64,000 nucleotides of DNA, taken from Caldicellulosiruptor saccharolyticus DSM 8903. GTDB lineage: Bacteria; Bacillota; Thermoanaerobacteria; Caldicellulosiruptorales; Caldicellulosiruptoraceae. A model generated the notes under the pieces. It ran no database searches and was not told where the DNA came from. It saw only the letters and a list, made by a program, of their open reading frames with translations. Below, piece after piece: positions 18,374-29,694 of this stretch (positions within the stretch are counted from its first letter, which is position 1; each line of letters begins with the position of its first letter). The position numbers and the translations under genes are program-made. The stretch covers positions 1-64,000 of the forward strand of contig NC_009437.1 of NCBI RefSeq assembly GCF_000016545.1. Reading direction: 5' to 3'.

Positions 18374-21057
18374 TTTTCATATCTCTCCCTATAATATCGT
18401 TTTATTCTAAAGTCAATTGCATCTTTAAAGTGCACAAGAAAATATTCATTATTTATAAAATCAGCAAGTTTGTCATTTATGCAAAAATAGTCTCCATCCC
18501 AATAGAAAAATTCAGGATGAGAACTTATTAGATATTTTTCAGGATTATTCCTTGATAACTTAATATATTCTTCTTTCTGCCAATCCTTATAATTGCGAGT
18601 GCTTTTGTGAACTTCTAAATCAATTGCATTTGAAGGATTAGAGAAGAATTCTTTGAAAGCCTCATAGATATCGTCAGGTCCAACTTTCAATTTTATGTTA
18701 CCATTATTGTAGAACGCAAGAAGCAAGGGCATTTTATAAATCTTTGTCATCATTGTATTCTCAACTACTTTAATAAATTTATGTGCAAATGTATTAAATA
18801 AAGATTCTTCTCCTTCTTCTAATTGATTGTTAATTTTCAAAAAAGATATATAATCTTTAAACACGTTTATAAAAGGGTCAGAATATTTTTTCATACTTGC
18901 ATATATAGCAGTATCAATATATTTAAAAAATTCAACACGGCTTGGGCGTTTCCCAAGCATTTCTTTTATTCTCAAAAACTCTTCATAGACAATTTCTTGA
19001 ATATTCTTAAGACTTTCAGCTTGTTTTTTGAATATATCAATAATTCTGAAATCAAAATCCACAACACAACCATCAGGATACTCAAAATCATCAACAGAGT
19101 ATTTACTCTTTTGAATCTTTTCAATATCATATTCACCAGTGCTCAATAGAAATGGTATTAAGTTAGCACGTTTATAGTTCCCTATAAAATCTAATACTGT
19201 TAAGTAATTCTTATTTTTAGCTTTTCTCAAGCCACGGCCCAGCTGCTGTAAAAAAACTGTAGGTGACTCTGTTGGTCTTAAAAACATAACCATGTCAATT
19301 TCAGGGATATCAACACCTTCATTGAACATATCCACAGTAAAAATAACCTTTATTTGGCCATTTTTGAGCTTTCTTATTGCCTCACTTCTTTGCAGAGCAT
19401 TTTTTCCTTGTTCTCCACTATATACTGCACAGCATTTAACACCATTTTTGTTAAAATAATCAGCCATAAATTCAGCATGATTGCGAGAGCAACAAAAAGC
19501 CAAAGTCTTTTGCTTATTGAATTTTAAATAATTTTTCAATATCAAGTCTGCTCTTTTGTGTATCATCAGGACTTTTTCAAGTTCATCTTCTTTATACTTT
19601 CCGTTAATTTCTGGAATTTGAGAAAAATCTGTTTCATCATATATTCCGTAATAATGAAAAGGCACGAGATAACCTTTGTTTATTGCATCTTTGAGCCTTA
19701 ATTCATAAACAACATTGTAGTTGCAAAGTTCAAAAACATCTTTGTTATCCAACCTTTCAGGCGTTGCTGTGAGGCCCAAGAGAAATTTTGGCTTGAAATA
19801 GTTTATAATATTTTGATAACTTTTTGCAACTGCATGATGAAATTCGTCAATTATTATGTATTCAAAATAATCAGACGAAAAATATGTTGGATTTAAATAT
19901 TCCTCTTTTCCAAGAGTTTGAACAGAGGCAAAAATTATATCTTTCTCAGTTTCCTTTCTATCACCGGTGAAAAAACCAATTGTTGCATTTGATCTGATAG
20001 TCTTAAAAGATAAGGCAGCTTGTCTCAAAATTTCTTCTCTGTGGGCAACAAATAGCACTGTTTTAAATCCAATTGAATCAAATGCAGCTAAAAAGGTTTT
20101 GCCAATACCTGTTGCTGCAACAACAAGTGCTCTGTCCAGTCCCTCTTCACGACATTTTTTGAGCCAATACAATGCTTCTGTTTGAGCCTCTCTTGGATAA
20201 AGAGGTACGATTTTCCTTGAGTTTGGTTTTTTATGCTGAGTTTTTGATTGTTCAGTATCATCTTTTTCAGCAAATGTGGATTTATCATATTCAAGAACTT
20301 CTTCGGCTACCATGGAAATGTCTTTTGAGGATGTTGAATCTATGTCCTCAGCTGAATTGTCAGTATTTTCAACCTCAGCTTGAATTTCTTTAATTTCTAT
20401 GAAAATCTTAGGTCTTTTCCAGCTGCGACTGTACTTTCTCAAAAGCTCATCATCGATTTTTTCTGTACAGCTTTTTAGAATTTTGAAGAACTCTTTTTTA
20501 AATTGTTCGTAATCCTTCGGATTTGTAGTTTTCTCAATTCTATAATTCCACTCAATTCCATATGTCAACGCTGATTCTGATAAATTTGATGAGCCGATGA
20601 ATATATCTCCTTTTCCGCCTTCGTATTCGATAATGTATGCTTTGGGATGGAAAGGAATATTGTCATCTTTGAAAAATCTCAAGTCCACATAACTGCCAAG
20701 TCTGTCTTTGATAAGATAAAGAGCAGAAGGTTGAGTTATATTCAAATATCGACCAGTTACAATTCTTATGGGACAATTTCTTTTTTTTGCTTCTATTAAA
20801 TCTTCAATAATTAGCCTTACACCTGATTCTAACAAAAAAGATACAATCATATTTATCTCAACAGCTTTTGAAAATGCCTTTTTCAGCTCTTCAAGGAAAT
20901 TTTCATTTGCGCCGCAAAAACACTTTTGAATATCTATTCCGTGTTTTGAGAGTAATTGGTTATAAATATTTTCCAGATCTTTATATATCTCTGCGACATC
21001 TTCAATTGAAATTTTTGTTAAATGTTCTTGAATTGCTTTCAGCCTCTCTGAGTTCAT
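18358..21057 (-). CDS. Superfamily II helicase with N-terminal PLD-type nuclease domain
   Basis: The 899-residue protein starts with a phospholipase-D-like domain holding FHPKAYIIE and then IFIGSSNLSESAL, one HKD motif, near residues 135-165. After a linker comes a DEAD/DEAH-type helicase: AATGIGKTFL (Walker A), VLFVAHREEILRQA, IIDEFHHAVAKSY (Walker B, DEFH), GLTATPERLD, and in the second lobe FTVDMFNEGVDIP and QQLGRGLRKAKNK. This is the architecture of DUF3427-type or restriction-like helicase nucleases. ATG at 21057 follows AAGGTGAT with 7-base spacing; a GTG at 21066 overlaps that site and is less likely. It overlaps a methyltransferase gene downstream, which recalls restriction-modification-like defence pairs. 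No specificity subunit is visible. Confidence 0.85.
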   Translation of the reverse strand: MNSERLKAIQEHLTKISIEDVAEIYKDLENIYNQLLSKHGIDIQKCFCGANENFLEELKKAFSKAVEINMIVSFLLESGVRLIIEDLIEAKKRNCPIRIVTGRYLNITQPSALYLIKDRLGSYVDLRFFKDDNIPFHPKAYIIEYEGGKGDIFIGSSNLSESALTYGIEWNYRIEKTTNPKDYEQFKKEFFKILKSCTEKIDDELLRKYSRSWKRPKIFIEIKEIQAEVENTDNSAEDIDSTSSKDISMVAEEVLEYDKSTFAEKDDTEQSKTQHKKPNSRKIVPLYPREAQTEALYWLKKCREEGLDRALVVAATGIGKTFLAAFDSIGFKTVLFVAHREEILRQAALSFKTIRSNATIGFFTGDRKETEKDIIFASVQTLGKEEYLNPTYFSSDYFEYIIIDEFHHAVAKSYQNIINYFKPKFLLGLTATPERLDNKDVFELCNYNVVYELRLKDAINKGYLVPFHYYGIYDETDFSQIPEINGKYKEDELEKVLMIHKRADLILKNYLKFNKQKTLAFCCSRNHAEFMADYFNKNGVKCCAVYSGEQGKNALQRSEAIRKLKNGQIKVIFTVDMFNEGVDIPEIDMVMFLRPTESPTVFLQQLGRGLRKAKNKNYLTVLDFIGNYKRANLIPFLLSTGEYDIEKIQKSKYSVDDFEYPDGCVVDFDFRIIDIFKKQAESLKNIQEIVYEEFLRIKEMLGKRPSRVEFFKYIDTAIYASMKKYSDPFINVFKDYISFLKINNQLEEGEESLFNTFAHKFIKVVENTMMTKIYKMPLLLAFYNNGNIKLKVGPDDIYEAFKEFFSNPSNAIDLEVHKSTRNYKDWQKEEYIKLSRNNPEKYLISSHPEFFYWDGDYFCINDKLADFINNEYFLVHFKDAIDFRIKRYYRERYEKWTQQ

Positions 21058-23064
21058 CTGTATCACCTTATATTATTTATTAATTCGTCTATTTTCAATA
21101 AAATTATGCTTCGTGATTACTAAAAAACATTGGATGAGAACACAATTTTAGAAAAATATCTTAAAGGAATTTTAACATAAAATTAAGCAATCCTAAAGAT
21201 CTGTTTTTTAATATTTCAATCAAACTTATAATCTTTCCCTATTAAAATGTATGTTGACAATACATGCCAAGTAAATTAATATTTATTTAAAGTTAAACAA
21301 TTTCTTGGTAGAAGGTGACAACTAAATGGCTAACAATTTACAAAACGACATAATTTACGAAGAAGAGAAGAACCAATTAAAAAAGGTAGTGAAATATATT
21401 GATGAAAAAATAGAAAATAGAAAAAAAACAATAGACAAATTAAAAGAAGATTTAATTACATATCATTCACGATCAGCAGACGAAATTGAAGATTACATTG
21501 CTAACAGAAAAAAAATTAAAAGGATAAACGAAGAGATTTTGAAATTGTTAGAGCAAAGGTATATGCCATACTTTGCAAGAGTAGATTTGGAAAAATCTCA
21601 TGATAGTAAAAAAAGTATTGATGTTGTTTATATTGGCAAAAGTGCTTTGTTGGATAATAAAGGCAATCTTATAGTTAGTGATTGGAGAAGTGATATAGCA
21701 AAGACCTATTATCAAAACACAGAAATTGAGTTTAAGATAAATGATGTTTGGTGTTTAGTTTTGTTAAGAAGAAGTTTTGATATAAAAAACGGTGAGCTTA
21801 TAAGTTACAAAAACGAGTTTGTATATGATGGTTCTCTTCCTTCAAAGTATGACCAGTTGTTAGATCCATTTTTAGTTCAACTTATTAAGGAGAAAAGAAC
21901 AGAGGGCAAATTCACTGATATTATAAGAACAATTCAAAGAAAACAGATTGAGATAATTTATGAAAAATATGACCAAAATATAATTGTTCAAGGATATGCA
22001 GGCTCAGGCAAGACAATGATTTTGTTACATCGGCTTTCTTACCTTTTGTACAATAACAAAAATATAAACCCTCACAGCATCTGGATAATTACACCAAATA
22101 ACATTTTTAATAAACAAATCAAAGATTTAGCTCATGAATTGGAACTGGATTTGGTGAATAAAGGAACAATAGTTGACTATTATTTAGAAAAGTTAGACAA
22201 TTACGGATTCAAATTTGTTGAAAATATAAGAGCAAGGAGAAAAAATGAAGACGAATATATAAAAGCAGTAGAAGCATATTTGGGTGATGAAGACTCACTT
22301 CCAAAAGAAATGTTAGACTATTGTTATAGTGATGAATGCCTTGAAGAACTAAAAAATGCTTACAAACAATGGGTGAGGGATATAAAAAACTATCTTGAAA
22401 ATATAGGGTATAGAGAATTAATGCAAAAGAATAACATTAAAGTTGGAAATTACAGATTTTTTGATGAGGCTTTAAGAGAAATTTTAACCAATGTTAACTG
22501 GTTGATTGGAGAAAATGAAATTATTAGCCAAAAAATAGAAGATGTAAAAGGATACAAAGAAAATGTTGAAAATCTAATAGCCCAAACAAATAAAGGAATT
22601 CAGGAAATAGAAATAATAGCTAATAAACTGAAGAATAAAGAAAATATAAATGAGAAAATAGTTAAAAAATATGGTTTAAAGGACAGGGAAAATATAAATA
22701 CTCAGCTTTTGGTGTTAAAAGACAAATTAATTAAATTAAAAAAGAGACTAAAACTTTATCAACAGAAACTAGTTGAATATCAAACTGAGTTAGATAATCT
22801 AACTCAAAGAATGCTAAGTAAAGAGATTATTTATAAATTGGTTAAATTAAAACGTTTGATTCCAGAGTATGAAATTAAAGATAACAAAATTTATAAAGAT
22901 AATTTTTTAACTAAGGTTTACAAACCTTTAAGAGAAAAGATCTTTTTAAGATTTGGTCAAAAACTTACGAAAAATATCTTTTACAAATTTGATTTATATC
23001 TTATTTTAAACCTTTGCTGTGAGCATTTTGGTTTGCCTAATAAGCAGGAAAAATTAATTTTTAT

Positions 23065-24422
23065 CAAAAATTAAGCAATAAGACTCCATCTTCTACAAAA
23101 TGGAGATGAATTGCTAAAAATATGATATAATATTCCTCAGGTGATTAAAATGTACAAAACGCAGAAAAATCATATAAGATGTGATAAACAAACATACAGA
23201 CTGCTACGACAGCTTTGCCACCTTTCAAAAAACCTGTACAACTATGGTCTGTATCATATAAGGCAACACTACTTTAAAACTCAGGAATATCTGAGATATG
23301 AAAGTGTATACCATCTTGTGAAAGAGAACGAAAACTACAGGCTTTTGCCATCACAGGTTGCCCAGCAAACACTTATTTCAGTGATTGAGGCTTTTAAGTC
23401 TTTTCTGGGTCTTTTGAGAGCAAAAAAGAAGGAAAGGAAGAAGAGAAAGTTTCAATACCCAAATACCTGCCGAAGGATGGAATGTATCAGATAGTTTTTC
23501 CCAAGAACCAGTTCAAAATAGAAGATAAAAAAGTACGATTAAGTCTTGGCAGAAAGTTTGCAAAAGAGTCTGGGGTAAGGTACTTGTATTTTGAATTGCC
23601 GGCTACGGTTTTGGGTAAGAAAATTAAGGAAGTCAGGATAATACCAAGATTTAATGGTAGATGGTTTGAGATTGAGTATGTGTATGAAGACAAGCAGCAG
23701 CTTAATATTTTTGATTTGAGCAGATATTTAGGGATAGACTTAGGGCTTGACAATTTTGCAGCGGTGGTTGACACCATCGGGACTGCCTTTTTGATAGAAG
23801 GCAGGTTTCTAAAATCAGTCAACCGATGGTACAACAAAGAAAGGGCAAGACTGCAGTCGATTTACAGCAAGCAGGGGATAAAATGTAGCAGAAAACTTGC
23901 TTTAGTTTCTCGCAAAAGACAGCATATAATTGACAACTTTTTGAATCAGGCTGTAAGTTTGATAATCAAGCACTGTTTGAACAATCAAATATCTGCAGTA
24001 GTTGTTGGCAGAATGAAAGGTATAAAACAGGGAACAGAGCTTGGGGCTATAAACAATCAAAATTTTGTGGGGATACCGTATGATAAGTTCAAGAGGAAGC
24101 TAAAATCAAAGTGTATGAATTATGGTATAAGGTATATGGAAGTGGATGAAAGTTTCACCTCGCAAAGATGTAGCAGGTGTGGGATAGTAGATAAGAGCAA
24201 TAGGAAACACAGGGGACTGTATGTATGCAAGGGCTGTAGGAATGTAGTGAATGCGGATATAAATGGGGCGATAAACATACTTACAAAGGTAGCTGGTGAG
24301 TCTGCAGTAAAGCAGATAACCAGTAGTGGGTGTGTGAACCACCCTGTGAGAATAAGGGTAGCTTAAGATGCTGCCAAACTTCTCACTAAAGCCTCCACCT
24401 CTACAGGTGGATGGTAGTTCAC
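23065..24422 (+). mobile_element. IS200/IS605-family element with tnpB only (copy 1)
   Basis: The left end starts CAAAAATTAAGCAA after TTAT and carries a hairpin (CTCCATcttctacaaaATGGAG). The right end has CCACCTCTACAGGTGG and finishes with GTAGTTCAC. Removing this stretch restores the HelD frame exactly, with no target duplication, as expected for IS605-type single-strand transposition. No tnpA is present, so it must have moved with help from another copy. A second copy is at 34915-36284 and a wrecked third at about 42981. Confidence 0.85.
23150..24366 (+). pseudogene. tnpB: TnpB RNA-guided nuclease, frameshifted (copy 1)
   Basis: The product is a TnpB (OrfB) protein, the nuclease ancestor of Cas12. 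It starts MYKTQKNHIRCDKQTYRLLR. One A is missing from a run near 23425-23440 (six A here, seven in copy 2), which shifts the frame after about 95 codons. The rest is in the +1 frame, with RuvC-I YLGIDLGLDNF, the zinc ribbon CSRCGIVDKSN...CKGC, and RuvC-III NADINGAINIL. The usual RuvC-II glutamate position reads VVVGRMKGIKQ, while an E lies in DESFTSQRC, the rearranged-site subtype. Copy 1 is dead through the frameshift unless that is a recoding site. Confidence 0.8.
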
Positions 24423-25068
24423 TGATGAGGGGCAGGATATTACTTTAAATGAATATAAGCTATTTATAAAATTGAATGACAACAGAGCAGTGTTCAATAT
24501 TTACGGAGATTTGTTACAATCGATTTTAAAGAGTGGTTTAGGTGACTGGGAAGAACTGAAGAATATTTTGAATGCAAAATATTATGAACTTATAGAAAAT
24601 TATAGAAACTCCAATGAAATAGCCTGCTTTTGCAATGACAAATTCAATATTTCAATGCAGCCAATTGGAATTAATTCTTTTGCCGTCAAAGAGTTTACTT
24701 TGGAGAACATAAATATTCTAGAGTTTCAAAAGACTATAAATGAATTTGACGAAAATGGCTTGAGAGCTATTGTAGTAAAGGATTACTATCCTGAGCTTAT
24801 GGAAAAAATATTTAAATTGTTTCCAAAAGGAGAAATCAACAAAGTATCAGAGTCAAAAAGGTTGTTTCTTAGAAAATTCAACTTATTTGATATAAAGCTG
24901 GCGAAAGGATTAGAGTTTAGGCAATGTATTGTCTTTACTCAAGGTATGACGAACAATGAAAAATATGTTGCATTCACACGAGCTATGGATCATTTGATAA
25001 TTGTGAATTAGAATTTAAACTCATAATGAAAAAAATTGTATAATCTCTACATATAAATTTTAAAAATT

Positions 25069-26335
25069 TTGGAACTAAAAAATTCAAAAAATAAAGGTAT
25101 AATACAATGCAAACAATATCATTTAAAAGAAGAAACAAATTACTATAAAATTGATCCTGATTATGGCACAGAAAAAGATTTTCAAAACTTCCTTGGAAAG
25201 ACTCATAAAATGGGTTTTAAAGTTATACTTGACATGATGATAAATCACACAAGCAGTCAGCATCTTTAGTTTATTGAGGCTTCGACTAACAAGAACAGTA
25301 AATATAGAAACTGCTATATATGGGCAGATTCTAAAACAAATATAAATCAATTATCTGCGTTCGGGTCAAGACAGTGGTACAAAAAAGGTGATTCTTATTA
25401 CTATGCTTTATTTTGGTCTGAGATGCCTGATTTGAACTATGACAACAAAGCAGTAAGGCAAGAGATGAAAAAAATAGCTGAGTACTGGATTAAAATAAGG
25501 AGTAGATGGGTTTAGGCTTGATGGAGCAAAGCATATTTATCCTGCTGAAAGAGAAAAGGATACATTAGCATGGTGGGAAGAGTACGCAAATTATCTCAGA
25601 AGCATCAAAAAGGATATTTACCTTATTGCAGAGGTGTGGGTTAGACCTCAAAAAGTAGCTCCTTATACGAAGAAATTTGACTCTTGTTTTAATTTTCCAT
25701 TGGCTCAAAGTGTAATCAATAGTATACTTTATCAGGATTCAACCTATTTACAGGATACTAAAAAATCAATGGAGAGCATTTACAAAAAGTATAATAGTTC
25801 ATTTTACACAGATGCAATTTTCCTGACAAATCATGATATGAATAGAGTATATTCAGTACTTATTGACAAGACAAAGATGAAACTTGCTGCTACTCTTCTT
25901 TTGACCCTGCCAGTGAATCCTTATATTTATTATGGTGAAGAAATTGTTATGAAAGGTCAAAAGCCAGATGAATATATAATAGAACCATTTAAATAGTTTG
26001 GAAAGCCCGCAATCGGACAAACATTTTAGGAAGAGAGCATATATAACGCTTCAAGCGATGTTGAATTGCTTGAAAAACAACAAAAAGATAAGAAATCATT
26101 GATATCTTCTTACAAAGAGATGATAATCACTCAAAAAGTTCCGCTTGCCATGGCTAACGAAATCGATAGTGTACTTGTGATGCTGAATCTTTCAGATAAG
26201 CCTGTATCGGGCAATATACCAATTTATGCAAAAAGATTGAAGGGAAACTTAATAAAAGGGTTTGGAGATTTTTCTTTGAAAGGTTCAAATTTGAAATATG
26301 ACATAAAATCTCCTTCTTTTGTGATTATAGATTAG
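25069..26335 (+). pseudogene. Decayed GH13 alpha-amylase-family glycosidase
   Basis: Fragments in two frames together read as a GH13 enzyme. They show DMMINHTS (region I), GFRLDGAKH (region II with the nucleophile Asp), IAEVW (region III acid) and FLTNHD (region IV). At least four lesions break it: TAG at 25267-25269, a frameshift near 25500, and TAG codons near 25994 and 26028. The N-terminal ~100 residues, with any signal peptide, are missing. All catalytic residues survive, so decay is fairly recent. The closest use in this kind of organism is starch or maltodextrin degradation. Confidence 0.85.
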
Positions 26336-26441
26336 GTGGTATTTAAAAGTTCACTCAAAAAATTGTTTTAATTTTCTTCAAAGTGGGTATATATTTAATC
26401 AGAATATTAGTATATCTGCAATATTTCAAAGGTTGATTTTT

Positions 26442-29400
26442 ATGAAAAGGACTTTAAAGGTTATTATAATATCAATCCTGTTATTTTTTCTTACAAGCCA
26501 GGTTGCATATTGCTATCACAAAACAATAAAGTTTCAAGTAGATAAACAATATCCACCTTTTTCGTATGTTATAAATGGACGAGTGTATGGATTTTCAGGC
26601 GATTTGGCAAACTTGATTTTTGAGCCAGATAAATATTTTTTGAGTGTGAGTAGCGATACATGGGAAAATGTCTATAAAAGACTTGTAAGTGGCGAGATTG
26701 ACATCACTGGCCCTATTGTAATATTAGAGGAGAGAAAAAAAGATGTCTATTTCACAGATCCAATTTTTACAAGACATGTTGGGATTTATACAAGAAAAGA
26801 TTTTAACAAAGTTATAACGGTGAATAATTTAGCTTCTTTTAAGATAGGTGTAATGAAAAGTGATTATACAGAAACACTGCTAAAAGAAAGATTGAAAATT
26901 AAGAACTATCTTACCTTTCAAACCATTGAGGATGAGTTTGTAGCACTTTTAGAAGGCAAAGTAGATGCAGTTATAATCTCTCAAGAAATTGCTAATTACT
27001 TTTTAGTGAAGAACAATTATGCAGACCAAGTTGAGATCAAGTTGAAGGACATTTTTATACTTGAGAGTGGCTTTGGTATAAGCAAAAGACGTCCGGAGCT
27101 TGTTGGTTATGTGAATGCAAGACTAAAAGAGCTTATTAAAAATGGTATATTTGATCAGCTTTATTACAACTACTTTTCTACATACTCTTCGTACTATTAT
27201 GAGAAAAAGAACAGAGAAGTAGTGTTTTCAATACTTTATATTCTTTTTATAATTATCTTTGCCTCCAGCATTACAATATTTGTAATGAGAGGCATAAACA
27301 AGAAGCTTCAGCAGGGAAAAGAAGCTTATGAAAAATATGCAGAGCTTTTAGCATCTAACGCAAATGTAATAGTACTTACTCTCAATCTAAAAGGTGAGAT
27401 TATCTTCTTCAACAGATTTGCAGAGGAGGTCACAGGGTATAAGAAGGAAGAGGTAGTAGGGAAAAGGTGGGTTGATTTATTCGTTCCAGAGTTCAGGCGT
27501 GAGGATGCTGAGAAACTATTTTCAGAAATTGCCGAAAAAAAGGTTTTGAATAACTATGAGAGTGAAATTATTACCAAAAATGGGGATACATGCTGGATAA
27601 TTTGGAACAATGTGGTTGTTGAAAATTCATATCTAAATGAACCGTTGATTATTTCAACTGGGCTTGACATTACGCCTATTAAAAAGAATCAGCGTCTTTT
27701 GGAAGAAAGCTATGAAGAGCTTGAGGAGACAAATCAGGAGCTGGTAAATACCTTAGAAATTCTAAATAAACAGACAGAGCTTTTGAAAGAAGAGGAAGAG
27801 AGGTATAAATTCATAGTTGAAAACATTTCAGATTGTATTTGGGAGTTTGATGTTGCTGAAAAAAGGATTGAGTTTTATGGGAATCTCAAGGACTATTTTG
27901 AAACAGATAAGATTAACCCAAAAATTGACTATTACGCATGGCTTGAGCTTTACCATCCAGATGACATAAAAGCTGTGATGGAAAAGATTCAAAGAGCTTT
28001 TGAGCTAAGAGACGAGAAAATAGAGTACGAAGCGCGGATAAAAGACAAAAATGGAAATTATAAGTGGGTCTCAGTACATATAAAGGTATTCTATGATAAT
28101 AGAGGAAAGCCAGAAAAATTAATAGGGATTAATATTGATTATTCAGCCAAAAAAGAGTATGAAGACAGGATAAAGTATCTTGCGTATTATGATGATCTTA
28201 CAAATCTACCTAATAGAAAACTTTTTGAAAATAAATTAAGCGAGTTAATCAAAAAAGCAGCTCAAACAGGTAAAATTGGAGCTGTTATATTAATTGACAT
28301 TGACAATTTCAAGGATATAAATGACTTGTATGGTCATGAAGTTGGCGATGAATGCCTAAGAACAATTTCCCAGAAAATAGCTGAGTATCTGAAAGGCTTG
28401 GAAGTTCAGAACTACTTTAGCAGAGTTGGTGGTGATGAGTTTGCTATAATTCTAAATGGTCTTGAAAAGAAAGACTTTGTCATAGAGGTTTGCACAGAGA
28501 TTCAAAAAATTTTTGAAAATGAGATATTTTTAGAAAAAATAGAAAGAGGTCTTTACACAACAATCAGTATGGGGATATCATTCTACCCTGATGATGGAAG
28601 GGATACAAAAGAGATTCTTCGAAATGTAGATATGGCACTCTCTCTTGCTAAGGAAAATGGAAAAAACGATTTTCAGATTTTTATGCCATTTTTGCTATTG
28701 AAAAATCTAAATAAGATAGAGATAGAAAAGAATTTAAGAAAAGCAATAGAAAATGATGAGTTTGTACTTTACTATCAGCCAGTTGTAAACCTTGAAAATA
28801 TGGAGATACACAGTGTTGAGGCGCTGATAAGGTGGTTTTTGCCACATAAAGGAATGGTATCACCACTTGAATTTATACCAGTTGCAGAGGAAAGCGGACT
28901 TATTGTAAGAATTGGAGAGATGGTAATTGAAAAAGCCTTGAAAGACCTCAAAGATTGGGAGCGAAAAGGTATAAATGATATTCATATAGCAATAAATCTT
29001 TCTGCCCGCCAGTTTAAAACAAAATATTTTGAAAACACGGTTGCAAAACTCTTAGAAAAATACTCTGTTGACCCAGTTAAGGTGTCCTTTGAAATTACCG
29101 AAACTGGTGCTGTTGAAAACTTTGATGTGTCTTTAAAGATTTTGGGCTTTTTATGCCAGATGGGGATAAAATTTTTAATTGATGACTTTGGGACAGGGTA
29201 TTCATCGCTTATATACTTAAGGAAGCTTCCAATTAGTGGTGTGAAAATTGACAAAAGTTTTATATCTGAGCTTATGTTCTCAAAGGAGAGCAGGGCAATT
29301 GTAGAGGGAATTATCCTGATGGCGCACAAGCTTGGTTTAAAAGTTGTTGCAGAGGGAATAGAGAACAATAAACAGCTTGAGATTTTAAAAGAGATTGGCT

Positions 29401-29489
29401 GTGATTTTGGACAAGGATATCTTTTTAGCAAGCCAGTTCCCAAAGAAGAAGTTGAAAAGTTTCTTTTACAAAAGAAAGTTTTAATATAA
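26442..29489 (+). CDS. Periplasmic-sensor PAS-GGDEF-EAL protein (cyclic-di-GMP turnover)
   Basis: The 1015-residue membrane protein starts with a signal segment (KVIIISILLFFLTSQVAYC). A periplasmic SBP_bac_3-like solute-binding domain (about 25-245) and a membrane helix (about 258-283) follow. A first PAS domain (about 290-405), a coiled-coil linker and a second PAS domain with a PAC tail (about 450-565) lead to GGDEF and EAL domains. Both catalytic signatures are intact: GGDEF at about residue 663 and EALIRW at about 793, with DDFGTGYSSL later. No RxxD inhibitory site is seen before GGDEF. It could make and degrade cyclic-di-GMP in response to an external amino-acid-like ligand. ATG at 26442 follows AAAGGTTG; a TTG at 26433 is unlikely. 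Confidence 0.88.
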   Translation: MKRTLKVIIISILLFFLTSQVAYCYHKTIKFQVDKQYPPFSYVINGRVYGFSGDLANLIFEPDKYFLSVSSDTWENVYKRLVSGEIDITGPIVILEERKKDVYFTDPIFTRHVGIYTRKDFNKVITVNNLASFKIGVMKSDYTETLLKERLKIKNYLTFQTIEDEFVALLEGKVDAVIISQEIANYFLVKNNYADQVEIKLKDIFILESGFGISKRRPELVGYVNARLKELIKNGIFDQLYYNYFSTYSSYYYEKKNREVVFSILYILFIIIFASSITIFVMRGINKKLQQGKEAYEKYAELLASNANVIVLTLNLKGEIIFFNRFAEEVTGYKKEEVVGKRWVDLFVPEFRREDAEKLFSEIAEKKVLNNYESEIITKNGDTCWIIWNNVVVENSYLNEPLIISTGLDITPIKKNQRLLEESYEELEETNQELVNTLEILNKQTELLKEEEERYKFIVENISDCIWEFDVAEKRIEFYGNLKDYFETDKINPKIDYYAWLELYHPDDIKAVMEKIQRAFELRDEKIEYEARIKDKNGNYKWVSVHIKVFYDNRGKPEKLIGINIDYSAKKEYEDRIKYLAYYDDLTNLPNRKLFENKLSELIKKAAQTGKIGAVILIDIDNFKDINDLYGHEVGDECLRTISQKIAEYLKGLEVQNYFSRVGGDEFAIILNGLEKKDFVIEVCTEIQKIFENEIFLEKIERGLYTTISMGISFYPDDGRDTKEILRNVDMALSLAKENGKNDFQIFMPFLLLKNLNKIEIEKNLRKAIENDEFVLYYQPVVNLENMEIHSVEALIRWFLPHKGMVSPLEFIPVAEESGLIVRIGEMVIEKALKDLKDWERKGINDIHIAINLSARQFKTKYFENTVAKLLEKYSVDPVKVSFEITETGAVENFDVSLKILGFLCQMGIKFLIDDFGTGYSSLIYLRKLPISGVKIDKSFISELMFSKESRAIVEGIILMAHKLGLKVVAEGIENNKQLEILKEIGCDFGQGYLFSKPVPKEEVEKFLLQKKVLI

Positions 29490-29524
29490 TCTCAGTATAG
29501 TAAGTTTTTAAGTTGAATAAGAAA

Positions 29525-29575
29525 AGGAGCTGCAGATTTTGAAAAGAAGTAAGTAAAGCAGCTCTTTATTTTTTC
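29525..29575 (+). terminator. Terminator after the GGDEF-EAL gene
   Basis: GAGCTGC (29527-29533) pairs with GCAGCTC (29558-29564), then TTTATTTTTTC. The loop is long (24 bases). Confidence 0.6.
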
Positions 29576-29694
29576 TCTGTAACTTCACATGAAATTTGGA
29601 TTTTAAAAAGTACTCTATGAGGGTATAAAAATAGTTGTGAAGAACTTTTTTGTCACACAAAAGATCATGTCAGAAAAGAGGGGATAGACAGAAT

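Larger units (their letters stand above)
21326..25011 (+). pseudogene. helD: HelD-type (UvrD-like) helicase split by a TnpB element
   Basis: The 5' part (21326-23064) encodes the HelD N-terminal coiled coil, then VSDWRSDIAKTYYQN and Walker A (QGYAGSGKTMILLHRLSYLL). The 3' part (24423-25011) encodes DEGQDITLNEYKLF onward, ending in FTRAMDHLIIVN. Joined at the element borders, the frame is continuous and gives about 775 codons, the usual HelD length. HelD proteins remove stalled RNA polymerase from DNA. The insertion falls inside the Walker B motif (IDEGQD), so neither half can act as a helicase. ATG at 21326 follows GAAGGTGAC. The joined reading assumes an exact element border at 23064/24423. 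Confidence 0.85.
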
